NCBI GenBank assembly: GCA_041649995.1
Contig: JBAZMA010000001.1
Coordinates: forward strand, 186,001 to 250,000
From: JBAZMA01 sp041649995
GTDB lineage: Bacteria > Omnitrophota > Gorgyraeia > Velamenicoccales > Velamenicoccaceae
Direction of reading: 5' to 3'
DNA: 64,000 nucleotides
Shown: in pieces, positions 30,247 through 39,642 of the stretch
How the letters are laid out: the number at the start of each line of letters is the position of its first letter
How positions within the stretch are numbered: the stretch's first letter is position 1
The notes under the pieces: generated by a model
What the model saw: only the letters and a program-made list of their open reading frames with translations
Database searches by the model: none
Told to the model about the DNA's origin: nothing
Made by a program: the position numbers and the translations under genes

Positions 30247-30567
30247 ATGAAAAAATATGAAGCGATGTTTATCGTGAAGCCTGATTTGAAAGAGGAGGAA
30301 AGGAACTCCGTGATGAAGGCTGTGAAGGACCAGATCATCAAACATCAGGGTGTCGTGAGCCAGGACCAGATATGGGCGGAACGGCGCAAACTGGCCTACG
30401 ATCTTTTTCCGATCGGAGGAGGCGTGCGGTATAAGGAAGCGTTGTATTATCTGGTCAATTTTGACGCCGATCCGGCCTCGATCACTGCCATCAAAAGCGT
30501 CTATGGCCTGAATGAACAGATCCTCAGGTATTTGATTGTGAGAGTCGAGGATACAAAACCGGTTTAA
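30247..30567 (+). CDS. rpsF: Ribosomal protein bS6
   Basis: A 106-residue S6: MKKYEAMFIVKPDLKEEERN, GVVSQDQIWAERRKLAYDL, VRYKEALYYLVNFDADP and LNEQILRYLIVRVE. It binds S18 in the 30S platform, matching its neighbour rpsR two genes downstream. It begins 2 bases after pth and is probably co-transcribed. Confidence 0.97.
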   Translation: MKKYEAMFIVKPDLKEEERNSVMKAVKDQIIKHQGVVSQDQIWAERRKLAYDLFPIGGGVRYKEALYYLVNFDADPASITAIKSVYGLNEQILRYLIVRVEDTKPV

Positions 30568-30612
30568 ATCGAGGAAGCCTCTGCGTTAGGGGTCTTTCTT
30601 AAAAGGAGTTTT

Positions 30613-31080
30613 ATGGCCAGTTTAAACAAAGTCTTATTGATCGGAAATCTGACGCGCGATCCCGAATTGCGCTATACGCCCGGCGGCACCGCGGTCGTTA
30701 ATCTCAGGATGGCGATCAACCGCCGTTTCAAGGACAGGTCCGGGGAGATGAAGCAGGAGGCCTGTTTTATGACCGTTGTGGCCTGGGACAAGCAGGCGGA
30801 AGTCTGCAACCAGTATTTGCGTAAAGGCAGCCCGCTTTTCGTGGAAGGACGATTACAGACGAGAAACTGGGACGGCAATGACGGCAAAAAACACAGCGTC
30901 GTCGAAGTGAGGGCTGAGCGGATCCAGTTCCTGGGCCAGGCCGGACAGAAACAGGAAGCGCCTGCTGAAGAACCGCAGTCCGCGCCTCCTGCTGGCGGAG
31001 AACGGCAGGAAGGGCCGGTCCTGGGGCCGGAATCAGACGAGGTTTCCTGGGGGCAGGATATGACGGAGGACATGAGTTAG
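30613..31080 (+). CDS. ssb: Single-stranded DNA-binding protein
   Basis: A 155-residue SSB. The OB fold shows LNKVLLIGNLTRDPELRYTP, AVVNLRMAINRRFKDRSGE, FMTVVAWDKQAEVCNQYLRK and GSPLFVEGRLQTRNWDG. The tail is Q/E/P rich and ends WGQDMTEDMS, without the usual DDDIPF-like tip that docks partner proteins. AAAAGGAG precedes the start. Its place between rpsF and rpsR is the classic arrangement. Confidence 0.95.
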   Translation: MASLNKVLLIGNLTRDPELRYTPGGTAVVNLRMAINRRFKDRSGEMKQEACFMTVVAWDKQAEVCNQYLRKGSPLFVEGRLQTRNWDGNDGKKHSVVEVRAERIQFLGQAGQKQEAPAEEPQSAPPAGGERQEGPVLGPESDEVSWGQDMTEDMS

Positions 31081-31122
31081 GAAATTAACGGTATTACCCT
31101 ATAAAAAGGAGTCGAGAAATCC

Positions 31123-31455
31123 ATGGCTTATCAAATGCATTCCAAAGAGAAACGCGGTGATTCCCGCGGAGGTTCGAAAGGACCGGGCGGACGTGGCGCG
31201 GGAATGGGGCGCCGCAGGGAAAAGAAGGAAGATGTCCTGGGCGGCAGGCTTCGGAGGAAGACGTGCCGTTTCTGCGAAGAAAAGGCCGTCAGCCTGGACT
31301 ACAAGGACATCAAACGCCTTGAACGTCTCGTCAGCGAGCGCGGGAAGATCCTTTCCCGGAGGGTGACGGGTGTTTGCGCGCGCCATCAGCGCTGGGTCCA
31401 GGAGGCTGTTAAAAAGGCCCGTTTCATCGCGCTGTTGCCGTTTTTGAAGAAGTGA
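31123..31455 (+). CDS. rpsR: Ribosomal protein bS18 with N-terminal extension
   Basis: A 110-residue S18. The core from about residue 43 carries CRFCEEKAVSLDYKDIKRLE, RLVSERGKILSRRVTGVCAR and HQRWVQEAVKKARFIALLPF; its cysteines may bind zinc. A Gly/Arg/Lys-rich N-terminal extension of about 40 residues precedes it and is longer than in most bacteria. AAAAGGAG lies before the ATG. Confidence 0.95.
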   Translation: MAYQMHSKEKRGDSRGGSKGPGGRGAGMGRRREKKEDVLGGRLRRKTCRFCEEKAVSLDYKDIKRLERLVSERGKILSRRVTGVCARHQRWVQEAVKKARFIALLPFLKK

Positions 31456-31526
31456 CGAAAATCCAAAAGTAGGAATTCGGGAAAATAACTGGCTGCTTAA
31501 GTTATGCCCTCACCAAGAGGTTAGCC

Positions 31527-31973
31527 ATGCTGAAAGTTGTTTTGAAATCCGATGTCCCCGGAGTCGGCAAGACCGGAGACTTAAAACAGGTCAAGGACGG
31601 TTTTGCCCGTAATTTTCTGTTTCCCCAGGGGTTGGCTGTCGTGGCGACGGACCAGGCCTTAAAGCAGATCGAGCAGGAGCAGAAGAAAAGAAAGGCCAAG
31701 CAGGAACAGGAAAGGAAAAAAGCGGAAGAGTTGTCTTCGCGTCTCAACGGTTTGTCGCTCACGCTGACGGTTGAGGTCAATGAAGAAGAAAAGCTTTACG
31801 GGAGCCTCACGGCTCAGGATATCCAGAAGGCCCTGGTGGCCGAAGGCATCGAGCTCGACAAGAAACATATCCTGCTGGAGTCCCCTTTGAAGGAATTGGG
31901 CATTTTCGATATCGATATCAAACTTCATCCCGAACTCGTCACCAGGATCAAGGTTTGGGTCGTCAAGAAATAG
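31527..31973 (+). CDS. rplI: Ribosomal protein bL9
   Basis: A 148-residue L9 with the N-terminal domain VVLKSDVPGVGKTGDLKQVK and DGFARNFLFPQGLAVVAT, the long connecting helix (QALKQIEQEQKKRKAKQEQE), and the C-terminal LYGSLTAQDIQKAL to ELVTRIKVWVV. Length and order are normal. AAGAGG precedes the ATG. Confidence 0.97.
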   Translation: MLKVVLKSDVPGVGKTGDLKQVKDGFARNFLFPQGLAVVATDQALKQIEQEQKKRKAKQEQERKKAEELSSRLNGLSLTLTVEVNEEEKLYGSLTAQDIQKALVAEGIELDKKHILLESPLKELGIFDIDIKLHPELVTRIKVWVVKK

Positions 31974-32087
31974 GATTTTAGTATTCTTTGAAGTTTTAAT
32001 CCCTTGCCCGCAAGAGTTCCTGCGTTCTTTCAGGCAAAACGGGACAACATAAAAGGAACCACGCGTTATGTTCGTGGGTCTTAGGTG

Positions 32088-33479
32088 ATGAAAAGATCTC
32101 AGAAGCGCGCGTATAAGGACTCTGCTGCCGCTTATACGCCTCTGGAAAAACTCCCGCCGCAAAACACGGAAGCGGAGATGGCTGTCCTCGGCTGCATGCT
32201 GATTGAGGAGGACGCTATCGGCGTAGCCGTTGAACACCTGACCTCCGAAGATTTCTACAAGGACGCCCACCAGAAAATCTTTTCCTCGATTGTCGCTTTG
32301 TACGACCAGCGCAAGGCCGTCGACCTCATCACCCTGATCGAAAGGCTCAAGAACGAAAGCGCCCTGGACGCTGTGGGAGGCGTGAGTTTTTTGACGGCCC
32401 TGACCAACGCGGTGCCTACGGCGGCCAATGTCGCTCATTACGCCCGTATCATCAAGGAAAAGAAGGTCCTGCGCATGCTGATCCATAATGCCACGCAGAT
32501 CGTGACGGAGGCCTATGAGACCGAAGATACCGTCGCCGACGTGCTGGACCGCGCCGAAAAGATGATCTTTGAGATCGCCGACAAACGGGTCGGGCAGAAA
32601 GGCTTTGTTCCCCTCAAGGAGATCATCAAGGATTCCATTGAAACGATCGACCGCCTTTATCAGAATAAGGCTCATGTCACGGGCGTGCCGACCGGTTATA
32701 CGGATTTCGACATCAAGACCGCCGGGCTTCAGGCCTCGGATCTGATCATCGTGGCGGGCCGGCCTTCCATGGGAAAAAGCGCTTTTGCCATCAACATCAT
32801 CGAGCACGCCAGCATCATCGAGAAGATCCCCACCGCGTTTTTCAGCCTGGAAATGTCCAAGGAGCAGCTTGTCCAGAGGCTTTTGTGTTCCCATGCCCGC
32901 GTGGACGCCCATAAGGTCAGGACGGGCTATCTTTCCGCCTCCGACTGGCCGAACCTCACGACAGCCGCCGGAAAACTTTCCGAAGCCTCTATTTTTATCG
33001 ACGACACACCGGGCATATCGGTCCTGGAATTAAGGGCCAAGGCCCGCAGGCTTAAATCCCATCACAATATCGGCTTGATCGTCCTGGATTATCTTCAGCT
33101 GATGCGCGGTTCAGGCATGGAGGAAAGTCGCCAGCAGGAAATTTCCGAGATTTCGCGTTCCCTTAAGGCCCTGGCGCGCGAACTCAATGTCCCGGTCATC
33201 GGGATCAGTCAGCTGTCCAGGGCGGTTGAGAACAGGATGGACCATCGGCCGCAGCTTTCAGACTTAAGGGAATCGGGCGCCATCGAACAGGACGCGGATG
33301 TCGTTGTCCTTTTGATGCGGGAAGAATATTATAATCCTTCGGAACAGAACAAAGGCATTGCCGAGGCCATCATAGCCAAGCAGCGCAACGGGCCTGTCGG
33401 AACCATCAAGCTGGCGTTTATCAAGGAATACACGCGGTTTGAGAATTTGAGCTCCCCTTTGCCGCAAAACTCTGATTGA
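32088..33479 (+). CDS. dnaB: Replicative DNA helicase
   Basis: A 463-residue DnaB. The N-terminal domain has LPPQNTEAEMAVLGCMLIEE; the linker and RecA-like domain follow with LIIVAGRPSMGKSAFAINI (Walker A), AFFSLEMSKEQLVQRLL, IGLIVLDYLQLMRGSG (Walker B), ISQLSRAVENR and LRESGAIEQDADVVVLLMR. There is no intein. A GTG three bases upstream (32085) is an alternative start. The rpsF-ssb-rpsR-rplI-dnaB order is conserved in many phyla. The bamA promoter overlaps the stop. Confidence 0.97.
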   Translation: MKRSQKRAYKDSAAAYTPLEKLPPQNTEAEMAVLGCMLIEEDAIGVAVEHLTSEDFYKDAHQKIFSSIVALYDQRKAVDLITLIERLKNESALDAVGGVSFLTALTNAVPTAANVAHYARIIKEKKVLRMLIHNATQIVTEAYETEDTVADVLDRAEKMIFEIADKRVGQKGFVPLKEIIKDSIETIDRLYQNKAHVTGVPTGYTDFDIKTAGLQASDLIIVAGRPSMGKSAFAINIIEHASIIEKIPTAFFSLEMSKEQLVQRLLCSHARVDAHKVRTGYLSASDWPNLTTAAGKLSEASIFIDDTPGISVLELRAKARRLKSHHNIGLIVLDYLQLMRGSGMEESRQQEISEISRSLKALARELNVPVIGISQLSRAVENRMDHRPQLSDLRESGAIEQDADVVVLLMREEYYNPSEQNKGIAEAIIAKQRNGPVGTIKLAFIKEYTRFENLSSPLPQNSD

Positions 33480-33504
33480 CTTTCGTTTAAGGCCCTCGTA
33501 TAAT
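33476..33504 (+). promoter_or_regulatory. bamA promoter
   Basis: TTGACT, 17 bp, TATAAT, starting inside the dnaB stop codon. The predicted +1 (about 33511) leaves a 13-base leader before the bamA ATG at 33524. Confidence 0.8.
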
Positions 33505-33523
33505 TTGAGGAAACTGCATCCCT

Positions 33524-35845
33524 ATGCCAAAATTGAAACGACTTCTGACCCTCCTTATAGCCGCTTTCGTGTTCGTCTCGGGCCCGCTCGTTTCAGGCCA
33601 GCAGGAGACAGCCGAAGAAGCGGCTTCTTCGAAGATCATCAAGGCCGTTGAGGTCGCCGGGAACCAGGCCATCAGCACCGCGACCATCATGGCCAAGCTC
33701 AAAACAAGGGTCGGGCAGGCTTACCATTCCCAGACAGCCAGGGACGATATCAAGCGCCTTTATGAAACAGGATTCTTCTCCGATATCAGCCTTGACCTTA
33801 CGCCTCAGGAAGACGGGGTCAAGGTTGTCTTCAAGGTAGAGGAGAGGCCGATCATTCAGGAGATATCGGTCGAGGGCAACAAATCATTCCGCAAGGATGT
33901 TCTTCTGCGCAAGTTGAAATCCAAGACAGGCCAGTATTTGAATCTGGCGGTCTTAAAGGACGATCTCTCTCTGCTGAAAAAAGAATACGAGAAGCGCGGT
34001 CAGCCGGAAGTCCAGATCGCTCATTCGATCGACATTGATCCCAAGACCAATAAGGCCAAGGTCAAGATCGCCATCCAGGAGGGGAAAAAGATCACGATCC
34101 GCAGGATCTATGTGGACGGCAATCTGCATTTTTCAGACAGGACCATCCGCAGCCTCATCAAGACCAAGCGCAAATGGCTTTTTAACGCCGGATTTTTCAA
34201 GGAAGAGGAATTTAACGACGACCTGGAACGCATCAAGGATTTTTACCAGAAACACGGCTATCTGGACACCACCGTCGATTACAGGATTGATTATGATGCC
34301 AAAGGATTTCTATATATCCGCCTCAAGATCGAAGAAGGCAAGTCTTATACGGTCGGAAGCGTGTCTTTCCGGGGGAACGGGAAATTTGACGACGCGGAAC
34401 TTCTGTCCCAGATCAAGGCGGCTCCGGCCGGAGGGACTTTTACCTATGACGCTCTCCGTCAGGACGTGGCCAATATCCAGGGCTTTTATTTCGGCAAGGG
34501 CTATATTTACGCGCAGATCCAGGAGGCCGCGTCCCTGGACGCCGACAGCGGGACCGTTGCCATCAGTTACGCGATCGTTGAAAATGATATTGTGTTCGTG
34601 GACCGTATCGATATCCGCGGCAACCTCAAGACAAAAGACAAAGTCATCCGCAGGGAATTGAGGATCAAGCCGGGAGAACGCTTCGACGGCGACAAGCTCA
34701 AGCGCAGCAAGGAACGGCTTTATAATCTCGGGTTTTTTGAGGAGGTCAACTACGACACGGAACCCGGCACGAAACCGGACAACCGCAATCTTGTCGTGGA
34801 TGTCAAAGAAGCCAAAACAGGTTCTTTCAGCTTCGGCGGCGGTTACAGTTCTATCGATCAGTTTGTCGGATTTGTGGAGATCGAACAGAAGAATTTCGAT
34901 TGGCGCAACTGGAAGACGTTCACCGGCGGAGGCCAGGCGCTGAAGCTGCGCGCGGAACTCGGTTCAGTCCGGGAAAATTTCGAATTGAGCTTTACGGAAC
35001 CCTGGTGGTTCGACCGGCCGATCTCTTTCGGTTTTGACCTTTATAAAAGAGTCCACGACAAGAACGCCGATGTCGGTTACGGGTACCTGGAGAAACGGAC
35101 CGGCGGTGACCTGCGGCTTGGAAAAGAATTTAATGAGTTTATCAAAGGCGGCGTGATCTACCGCCTCGAAGAGGTTGATATTTCCGACGTCAGTGATTCC
35201 GCGACCCAGGATTTGAAGGACGAAGAAGGCAAGAACCTCATCAGCAGCCTGGAGTTTACCCTGACCAGGGACACGACCGACAACGTTTTTAACCCCTCGC
35301 GGGGCCTGGTCCTGAGCGGTTCTTACGAAGTGGCCGGCGGCCCGGTGGGCGGAGACAAAAAATTCAACAAGGTGTTCGGCCTGGCGTCTCAGTACTTTCC
35401 CATCTTCGGAAAAAATGTCCTGCAGCTTCAGGCCAGAGGCGGGGTCGTCACGCCTTTCGGCGGGCAGGAGAAGGTCCCGATCTACGAACGGTTCTATGCC
35501 GGCGGCGCCAACACGATCAGAGGTTATGAGGAGCGCAGCGTAGGCCCGGCGGACCCCGTTACGGCTGATCCTCTCGGAGGCGAGGCCTTGTTCGTGTTCA
35601 ATATCGAATACACCGTGCCCTTGCTGGATTTTGTCAAAGGCGCCGTCTTCATCGATACGGGCAATGTCTGGGAAAAGGCTTCGGATTTCGGGCGCGGAGG
35701 TTTTAAGACAGGCGTGGGATTCGGTGTCCGCATCAAGACCCCCATCGGCCCGTTGAAGCTGGATTATGGTATCCCTCTGAACAAACAGCCGGGCAAGGCA
35801 AACAAAGAGGGGCGTTTCCATTTCAGCATGAGCCACGGATTCTAA
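33524..35845 (+). CDS. bamA: Outer-membrane protein assembly factor BamA
   Basis: A 773-residue Omp85 protein that inserts beta-barrels into the outer membrane. A signal peptide (1-25, ending LVSG) is followed by five POTRA repeats, for example IKAVEVAGNQAISTATIMAK and IQEISVEGNKSFRKDVLLRK, and a 16-strand barrel with the FYAGGANTIRGYEERSVGP loop and the C-terminal signature ending HFSMSHGF. It heads an envelope operon with skp, lpxD, lpxC-fabZ, lpxA and lpxI. Confidence 0.96.
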   Translation: MPKLKRLLTLLIAAFVFVSGPLVSGQQETAEEAASSKIIKAVEVAGNQAISTATIMAKLKTRVGQAYHSQTARDDIKRLYETGFFSDISLDLTPQEDGVKVVFKVEERPIIQEISVEGNKSFRKDVLLRKLKSKTGQYLNLAVLKDDLSLLKKEYEKRGQPEVQIAHSIDIDPKTNKAKVKIAIQEGKKITIRRIYVDGNLHFSDRTIRSLIKTKRKWLFNAGFFKEEEFNDDLERIKDFYQKHGYLDTTVDYRIDYDAKGFLYIRLKIEEGKSYTVGSVSFRGNGKFDDAELLSQIKAAPAGGTFTYDALRQDVANIQGFYFGKGYIYAQIQEAASLDADSGTVAISYAIVENDIVFVDRIDIRGNLKTKDKVIRRELRIKPGERFDGDKLKRSKERLYNLGFFEEVNYDTEPGTKPDNRNLVVDVKEAKTGSFSFGGGYSSIDQFVGFVEIEQKNFDWRNWKTFTGGGQALKLRAELGSVRENFELSFTEPWWFDRPISFGFDLYKRVHDKNADVGYGYLEKRTGGDLRLGKEFNEFIKGGVIYRLEEVDISDVSDSATQDLKDEEGKNLISSLEFTLTRDTTDNVFNPSRGLVLSGSYEVAGGPVGGDKKFNKVFGLASQYFPIFGKNVLQLQARGGVVTPFGGQEKVPIYERFYAGGANTIRGYEERSVGPADPVTADPLGGEALFVFNIEYTVPLLDFVKGAVFIDTGNVWEKASDFGRGGFKTGVGFGVRIKTPIGPLKLDYGIPLNKQPGKANKEGRFHFSMSHGF

Positions 35846-35916
35846 GGGCACGTGAACGCGTTCTTGTGAAGAGGTCATTTTTAGATAAAGTCATTATTAC
35901 AAAAATGGAGGAAAGC

Positions 35917-36459
35917 ATGAGAAGGGGAGCGTGGTTGTTTGTTGGTCTTGTTGCCGCTTTTGTTGTCCTGTCGTCCGCCTCAGGTGTGGCGTTGGCTGCC
36001 GGCAAGATCGCTTATGTGGATTTGTCCCAGACATTCGATAAATACGAGAAGACAAAAATCTATGACGATTCCTTGAGCCAGATCCAGCAGGAGAAAGAGA
36101 AAGACCTGACGCAGCTGGCCGACGAGATCAAGACGATCGAAGACAAGATGCCTCTTTTGAGCGAAAAAGAGAAGGCCGCGAAAAATAAGGACCTGCAGGA
36201 AAAGAACCAGAAGCTGAAAACGCTCAGCCAGCAGGTCGCTCTGGATTTAAGGAAAGAACGCGATGAGAAGCTCAAGGAGATCCTGCAGGACATTGAAAAG
36301 ATCATCCAGTCTTACGCGCAGAAGAACGGTTACGATTTTATCCTGAATGACAGGGTCCTGCTCTATGGGGCCGCCAGCGCCGATGTGTCTCAGGACATCA
36401 TCGATCTTTTGAATAATCAGTACAAACAGGACACCAAGAAGCAGCCGAAGAAGAAATAG
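35917..36459 (+). CDS. skp: Periplasmic chaperone Skp/OmpH
   Basis: A 180-residue Skp that carries unfolded outer-membrane proteins to BamA. The signal peptide (MRRGAWLFVGLVAAFVVLSS to ALAA) precedes GKIAYVDLSQTFDKYEKTK, a long coiled coil (about 50-135) and the C-terminal GYDFILNDRVLLYGAASADV. The ATG at 35917 has GGAGGAA 6 bases upstream, whereas an earlier in-frame ATG at 35866 lacks one. The basic tail KQDTKKQPKKK is unusual but short. Confidence 0.93.
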   Translation: MRRGAWLFVGLVAAFVVLSSASGVALAAGKIAYVDLSQTFDKYEKTKIYDDSLSQIQQEKEKDLTQLADEIKTIEDKMPLLSEKEKAAKNKDLQEKNQKLKTLSQQVALDLRKERDEKLKEILQDIEKIIQSYAQKNGYDFILNDRVLLYGAASADVSQDIIDLLNNQYKQDTKKQPKKK

Positions 36460-36488
36460 CGCGATTTTGCTTGGGGAATGAGGACTTG

Positions 36489-37529
36489 ATGGGCAGGACG
36501 CTGAAAGAGATAGCTGTTCTTGTGGGCGGAGAAATCCAGGGCGATCCCGCGCTTCTCATTACGGGAGTGGCGGGACTCAAAGAGGCGGGGCCGGGGGATA
36601 TCAGCTTTCTTTCCAACAGCCGTTACACGGCCCTTTTGAAAACGACGGGCGCCGGCGCGGTGATCGTTCCCCGGGATATCGCGTCCTGCGAGAAGCCCGT
36701 TATCCGCGTGGATGATCCTTCCCTGGCTTTTGCGAAAGCCGCCCGCGTTCTGTTGAACGCGCAGGTCCGGCACCCCAAAGGCATCCACAAGACGGCCGTG
36801 ATCGCCGAATCCGCCAAAATCGGCCGCGACGTCGCCATCGGCGCCTACGCGGTCATTGAGGAAGGCGCGTCCATCGGGGATCGCACGGTCATTTATGCGG
36901 GTTGTTTTATCGGCCACGATACCACTGTCGGCGAGGATTGCATTTTTTACGCGCATGTTTCCGTTCGCGAGCGCGTGACCATCGGCAACAGGGTTTTTAT
37001 CCAGAGCGGAAGCGTGATCGGTTCCGAGGGGTTCGGTTACGCCAAGGTGGACGGCGCTTATCAATTGATCCCGCAGGCAGGTTCCGTCTTGATTGAAGAC
37101 GACGTAGAGATCGGGGCGAATGTGACCGTGGACCGCGCCCGTTTTGACAAGACGAAGATCGGCCGCGGCACAAAAATCGATAATCTTGTCCAGATCGCCC
37201 ATAACGTCGAGATCGGGGAAAACAGCATTATTGTCGCGCAGGCCGGGATTTCCGGCAGCACGCATATCGGAAACCGCGTCACGATCGCCGGGCAGGCCGG
37301 GATTGTCGGGCACGTGGAAATCGGGGACGGGGCGATCCTGACGGCCCAATCGGGGATCATGAATAATGTCCCGGCGGAGAGCATGGTGACCGGATATCCC
37401 GCCAGGCCTCACGCTGAGGCCCTGAAAATCTGGGCCGTGACGGGCCGCCTGCCGGAGCTGTTAAAAACCGTGCAGGAATTGAAGAAAAAGCTATCAGCCA
37501 TAGAAGAACAATTGAAGAAACAAGGATAA
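36489..37529 (+). CDS. lpxD: UDP-3-O-acylglucosamine N-acyltransferase
   Basis: A 346-residue LpxD, adding the N-linked acyl chain in lipid A synthesis. The N-terminal domain contains GPGDISFLSNSRYTALL; hexapeptide repeats form the left-handed helix, with GVIGSEGFGY-type GSVIGSEGFGYAKVDGAYQL, IDNLVQIAHNVEIGENSII (catalytic His) and AAQSGIMNNV-like AQSGIMNNVPAES. A C-terminal coiled coil (VQELKKKLSAIEEQLKK) ends it. AGGA before 36489 fits the start. Confidence 0.95.
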   Translation: MGRTLKEIAVLVGGEIQGDPALLITGVAGLKEAGPGDISFLSNSRYTALLKTTGAGAVIVPRDIASCEKPVIRVDDPSLAFAKAARVLLNAQVRHPKGIHKTAVIAESAKIGRDVAIGAYAVIEEGASIGDRTVIYAGCFIGHDTTVGEDCIFYAHVSVRERVTIGNRVFIQSGSVIGSEGFGYAKVDGAYQLIPQAGSVLIEDDVEIGANVTVDRARFDKTKIGRGTKIDNLVQIAHNVEIGENSIIVAQAGISGSTHIGNRVTIAGQAGIVGHVEIGDGAILTAQSGIMNNVPAESMVTGYPARPHAEALKIWAVTGRLPELLKTVQELKKKLSAIEEQLKKQG

Positions 37530-37533
37530 GATC

Positions 37534-38844
37534 GTGCAGAAAACAATCCAGCAGGCGGTGACATTAAAAGGAAAAGGGATCCATACCGCGCAAGAGGCCA
37601 GCGTGACATTCCGGCCCCTGGCGGCGGATATGGGTGTCATTTTCCAGAGGGTGGATCTTCCGGACAAGCCGATGATCAAGGCTGACATCAACAGCGCCTT
37701 GTCCGTGAAAAAACATGCCCGTCGCACGACCATCGGAGGCCAGGGGGTCGAAGTCCATACGATCGAGCATGTCATGGCCGTGTTTTCCTGTCTGGGGGTC
37801 GATAACGTGCTCGTTGAGATCAGCGGCGCGGAACTGCCCGGTATGGACGGAAGCGCCTATCCTTATGTCGAAGCGATCAAGAAGGCGGGTCTTGTGGAAC
37901 AGGGGGCCGCGCGCAGGACCTTCAAGGTCACAGCCCCGCTGTTTGTCGATGATGAGCGCTCCTCGATCGTGGTCGTTCCGGCCCAGGATTTTCGCATTTC
38001 CTACACGTTAAGCTATGACCATCCTCTGGTCGGAGACCAGTATCTGGAGCTAAAGATCGACGCGGAAACTTTTGAAAAAGAGGTCGCCCCGGCCCGCACA
38101 TTTTGCCTTTTTGAAGAGGCAAGCCAGTTGATGAAGGACGGCATGGGGAAAGGGGCCAACTATGACAATACCCTTGTTGTTTCCAAGGACGGGATCGTCA
38201 AGAACACCCTGCGGTTTCCGGATGAATTCATCAGGCACAAAATCCTTGATCTGATCGGCGACCTGACGCTGTTGGGAATGCCGTTAAAAGGCCATGTGAT
38301 CGCCATCAAAAGCGGCCATACCATGAACATGCGCCTTGTGCAGAAAATGAAAGATCAGTTGGATCGTCAATACGTCGCCGCGATCAAATCCGCGGAATTC
38401 AGCCCTAAGGAAGGGCGCGTGGACATCTCCACGATTTTGAAGATCCTGCCGCACCGCTATCCGTTCCTTCTGGTGGACCGCGTCATTTCCATGGAGGAAG
38501 GCAAGCGCGCCGTCGGCATCAAGAACGTGACGATCAACGATAATTTTTTTGAAGGCCATTTTCCCGGCCGGCCTGTCATGCCGGGCGTTTTGATCGTCGA
38601 GGCCATGGCCCAGGTCGGCGGGGTGCTGATGCTCAGCCCTTCGGAAAACCGCGGCAAACTGGCTTTTTTCATGGCGGCCAACAATGTGAAATTCCGTAAA
38701 CCCGTGATTCCCGGAGACCAGTTGAGGATCGAGGTGGTAGCCGGAAAGATCCGTTCCAGGACCGGGCAGGTGACCACGAAGGCCTTTGTGGATGACGAAC
38801 TCGCGGCGGAAGCGGAATTGATGTTCGCGCTGGTGGAAAAATAA
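37534..38844 (+). CDS. lpxC-fabZ: LpxC-FabZ bifunctional fusion
   Basis: A 436-residue fusion. Residues 1-290 are LpxC, the zinc deacetylase committing to lipid A: TLKGKGIHTAQEASVTFRP, VHTIEHVMAVFSCLGVDNVL, MDGSAYPYVEAIKKAG, FIRHKILDLIGDLTLLG and IKSGHTMNMRL. From about 296 comes FabZ, the 3-hydroxyacyl-ACP dehydratase: ILKILPHRYPFLLVDRVI and FEGHFPGRPVMPGVLIVEAM with the catalytic His and Glu. Both enzymes share the 3-hydroxyacyl-ACP branch point, so fusion couples lipid A and fatty-acid flux. The fusion is known from Bacteroidetes and other groups. The start is a GTG after AAGGA. Confidence 0.96.
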   Translation: MQKTIQQAVTLKGKGIHTAQEASVTFRPLAADMGVIFQRVDLPDKPMIKADINSALSVKKHARRTTIGGQGVEVHTIEHVMAVFSCLGVDNVLVEISGAELPGMDGSAYPYVEAIKKAGLVEQGAARRTFKVTAPLFVDDERSSIVVVPAQDFRISYTLSYDHPLVGDQYLELKIDAETFEKEVAPARTFCLFEEASQLMKDGMGKGANYDNTLVVSKDGIVKNTLRFPDEFIRHKILDLIGDLTLLGMPLKGHVIAIKSGHTMNMRLVQKMKDQLDRQYVAAIKSAEFSPKEGRVDISTILKILPHRYPFLLVDRVISMEEGKRAVGIKNVTINDNFFEGHFPGRPVMPGVLIVEAMAQVGGVLMLSPSENRGKLAFFMAANNVKFRKPVIPGDQLRIEVVAGKIRSRTGQVTTKAFVDDELAAEAELMFALVEK

Positions 38845-38868
38845 TTCATTGGGAAAGGCGAAGGCACG

Positions 38869-39642
38869 ATGAAACAAATCCATAGGTCGGCGATTGTCGC
38901 CAAAGGCGCCCGGATCGATACGGATGTGGAAATCGGCCCCTACAGCATCATCGGGCCCAAAGTCAAGATCGGCAAGGGGACAAAGATCGGCAGTCATTGC
39001 GTGATTGAAAACGACACGACGATCGGTTCCGGATGCAGGATTTTTACAGGCGCCTGCCTTGGCAGCATCCCCCAGGACCTCAAATACTCCGGCGCGGCGA
39101 GCGCGGTCGTGATCGGAAACGGCAATATCATCCGCGAATATGTCACGGTCAATCTCGGCACGGAAGAAGGGTCCCAGACGGTCATCGGCAACAGCAATCT
39201 GTTGATGGCCTACAGCCACGTGGCCCATGACTGCCATGTGGGCCATCATTGCATTATCGCCAACTGCGGGGCCCTGGCTGGTCATGTGACCTTAGAGGAC
39301 CGCGTCGTTGTGGGAGGTCTGGTCGCCATACATCAGTTTGTCAGAGTCGGCGCCATGGCCATTATCGGGGGCTGTTCCAAGGTCGTCACCGACATTCCGC
39401 CTTATTCCACATGCGATGGCCACCCCGCGCGTTTCTACGGATTGAATCTGATTGGGTTGAAGCGCGCCGGGATCGGGAGCATGACCATCCGCGATCTGAA
39501 GGCCGCTTATAAGATCGTTTTTCAGTCCGGACTGACCAAATCGCACGCCTTGGAAGAGATCCAGAAAACGATCAAGATGGCGCCGGAAATCACGCATCTT
39601 GTTTCCTTCATTTCTTCTTCCAGCCGGGGCATATGTCATTAA
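38869..39642 (+). CDS. lpxA: UDP-N-acetylglucosamine acyltransferase
   Basis: A 257-residue LpxA, the first enzyme of lipid A synthesis. The hexapeptide helix starts IHRSAIVAKGARIDTDVEIG. The catalytic region LLMAYSHVAHDCHVGHHCII and the acyl-ruler segment VGGLVAIHQFVRVGAMAIIG follow, then the helical C-terminal domain (LNLIGLKRAGIGSMTIRDLK). It may accept an amine-bearing sugar if the Gfo/Idh gene at 60237 acts in a GnnA-like pathway; that is inference. It overlaps lpxI. Confidence 0.95.
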   Translation: MKQIHRSAIVAKGARIDTDVEIGPYSIIGPKVKIGKGTKIGSHCVIENDTTIGSGCRIFTGACLGSIPQDLKYSGAASAVVIGNGNIIREYVTVNLGTEEGSQTVIGNSNLLMAYSHVAHDCHVGHHCIIANCGALAGHVTLEDRVVVGGLVAIHQFVRVGAMAIIGGCSKVVTDIPPYSTCDGHPARFYGLNLIGLKRAGIGSMTIRDLKAAYKIVFQSGLTKSHALEEIQKTIKMAPEITHLVSFISSSSRGICH

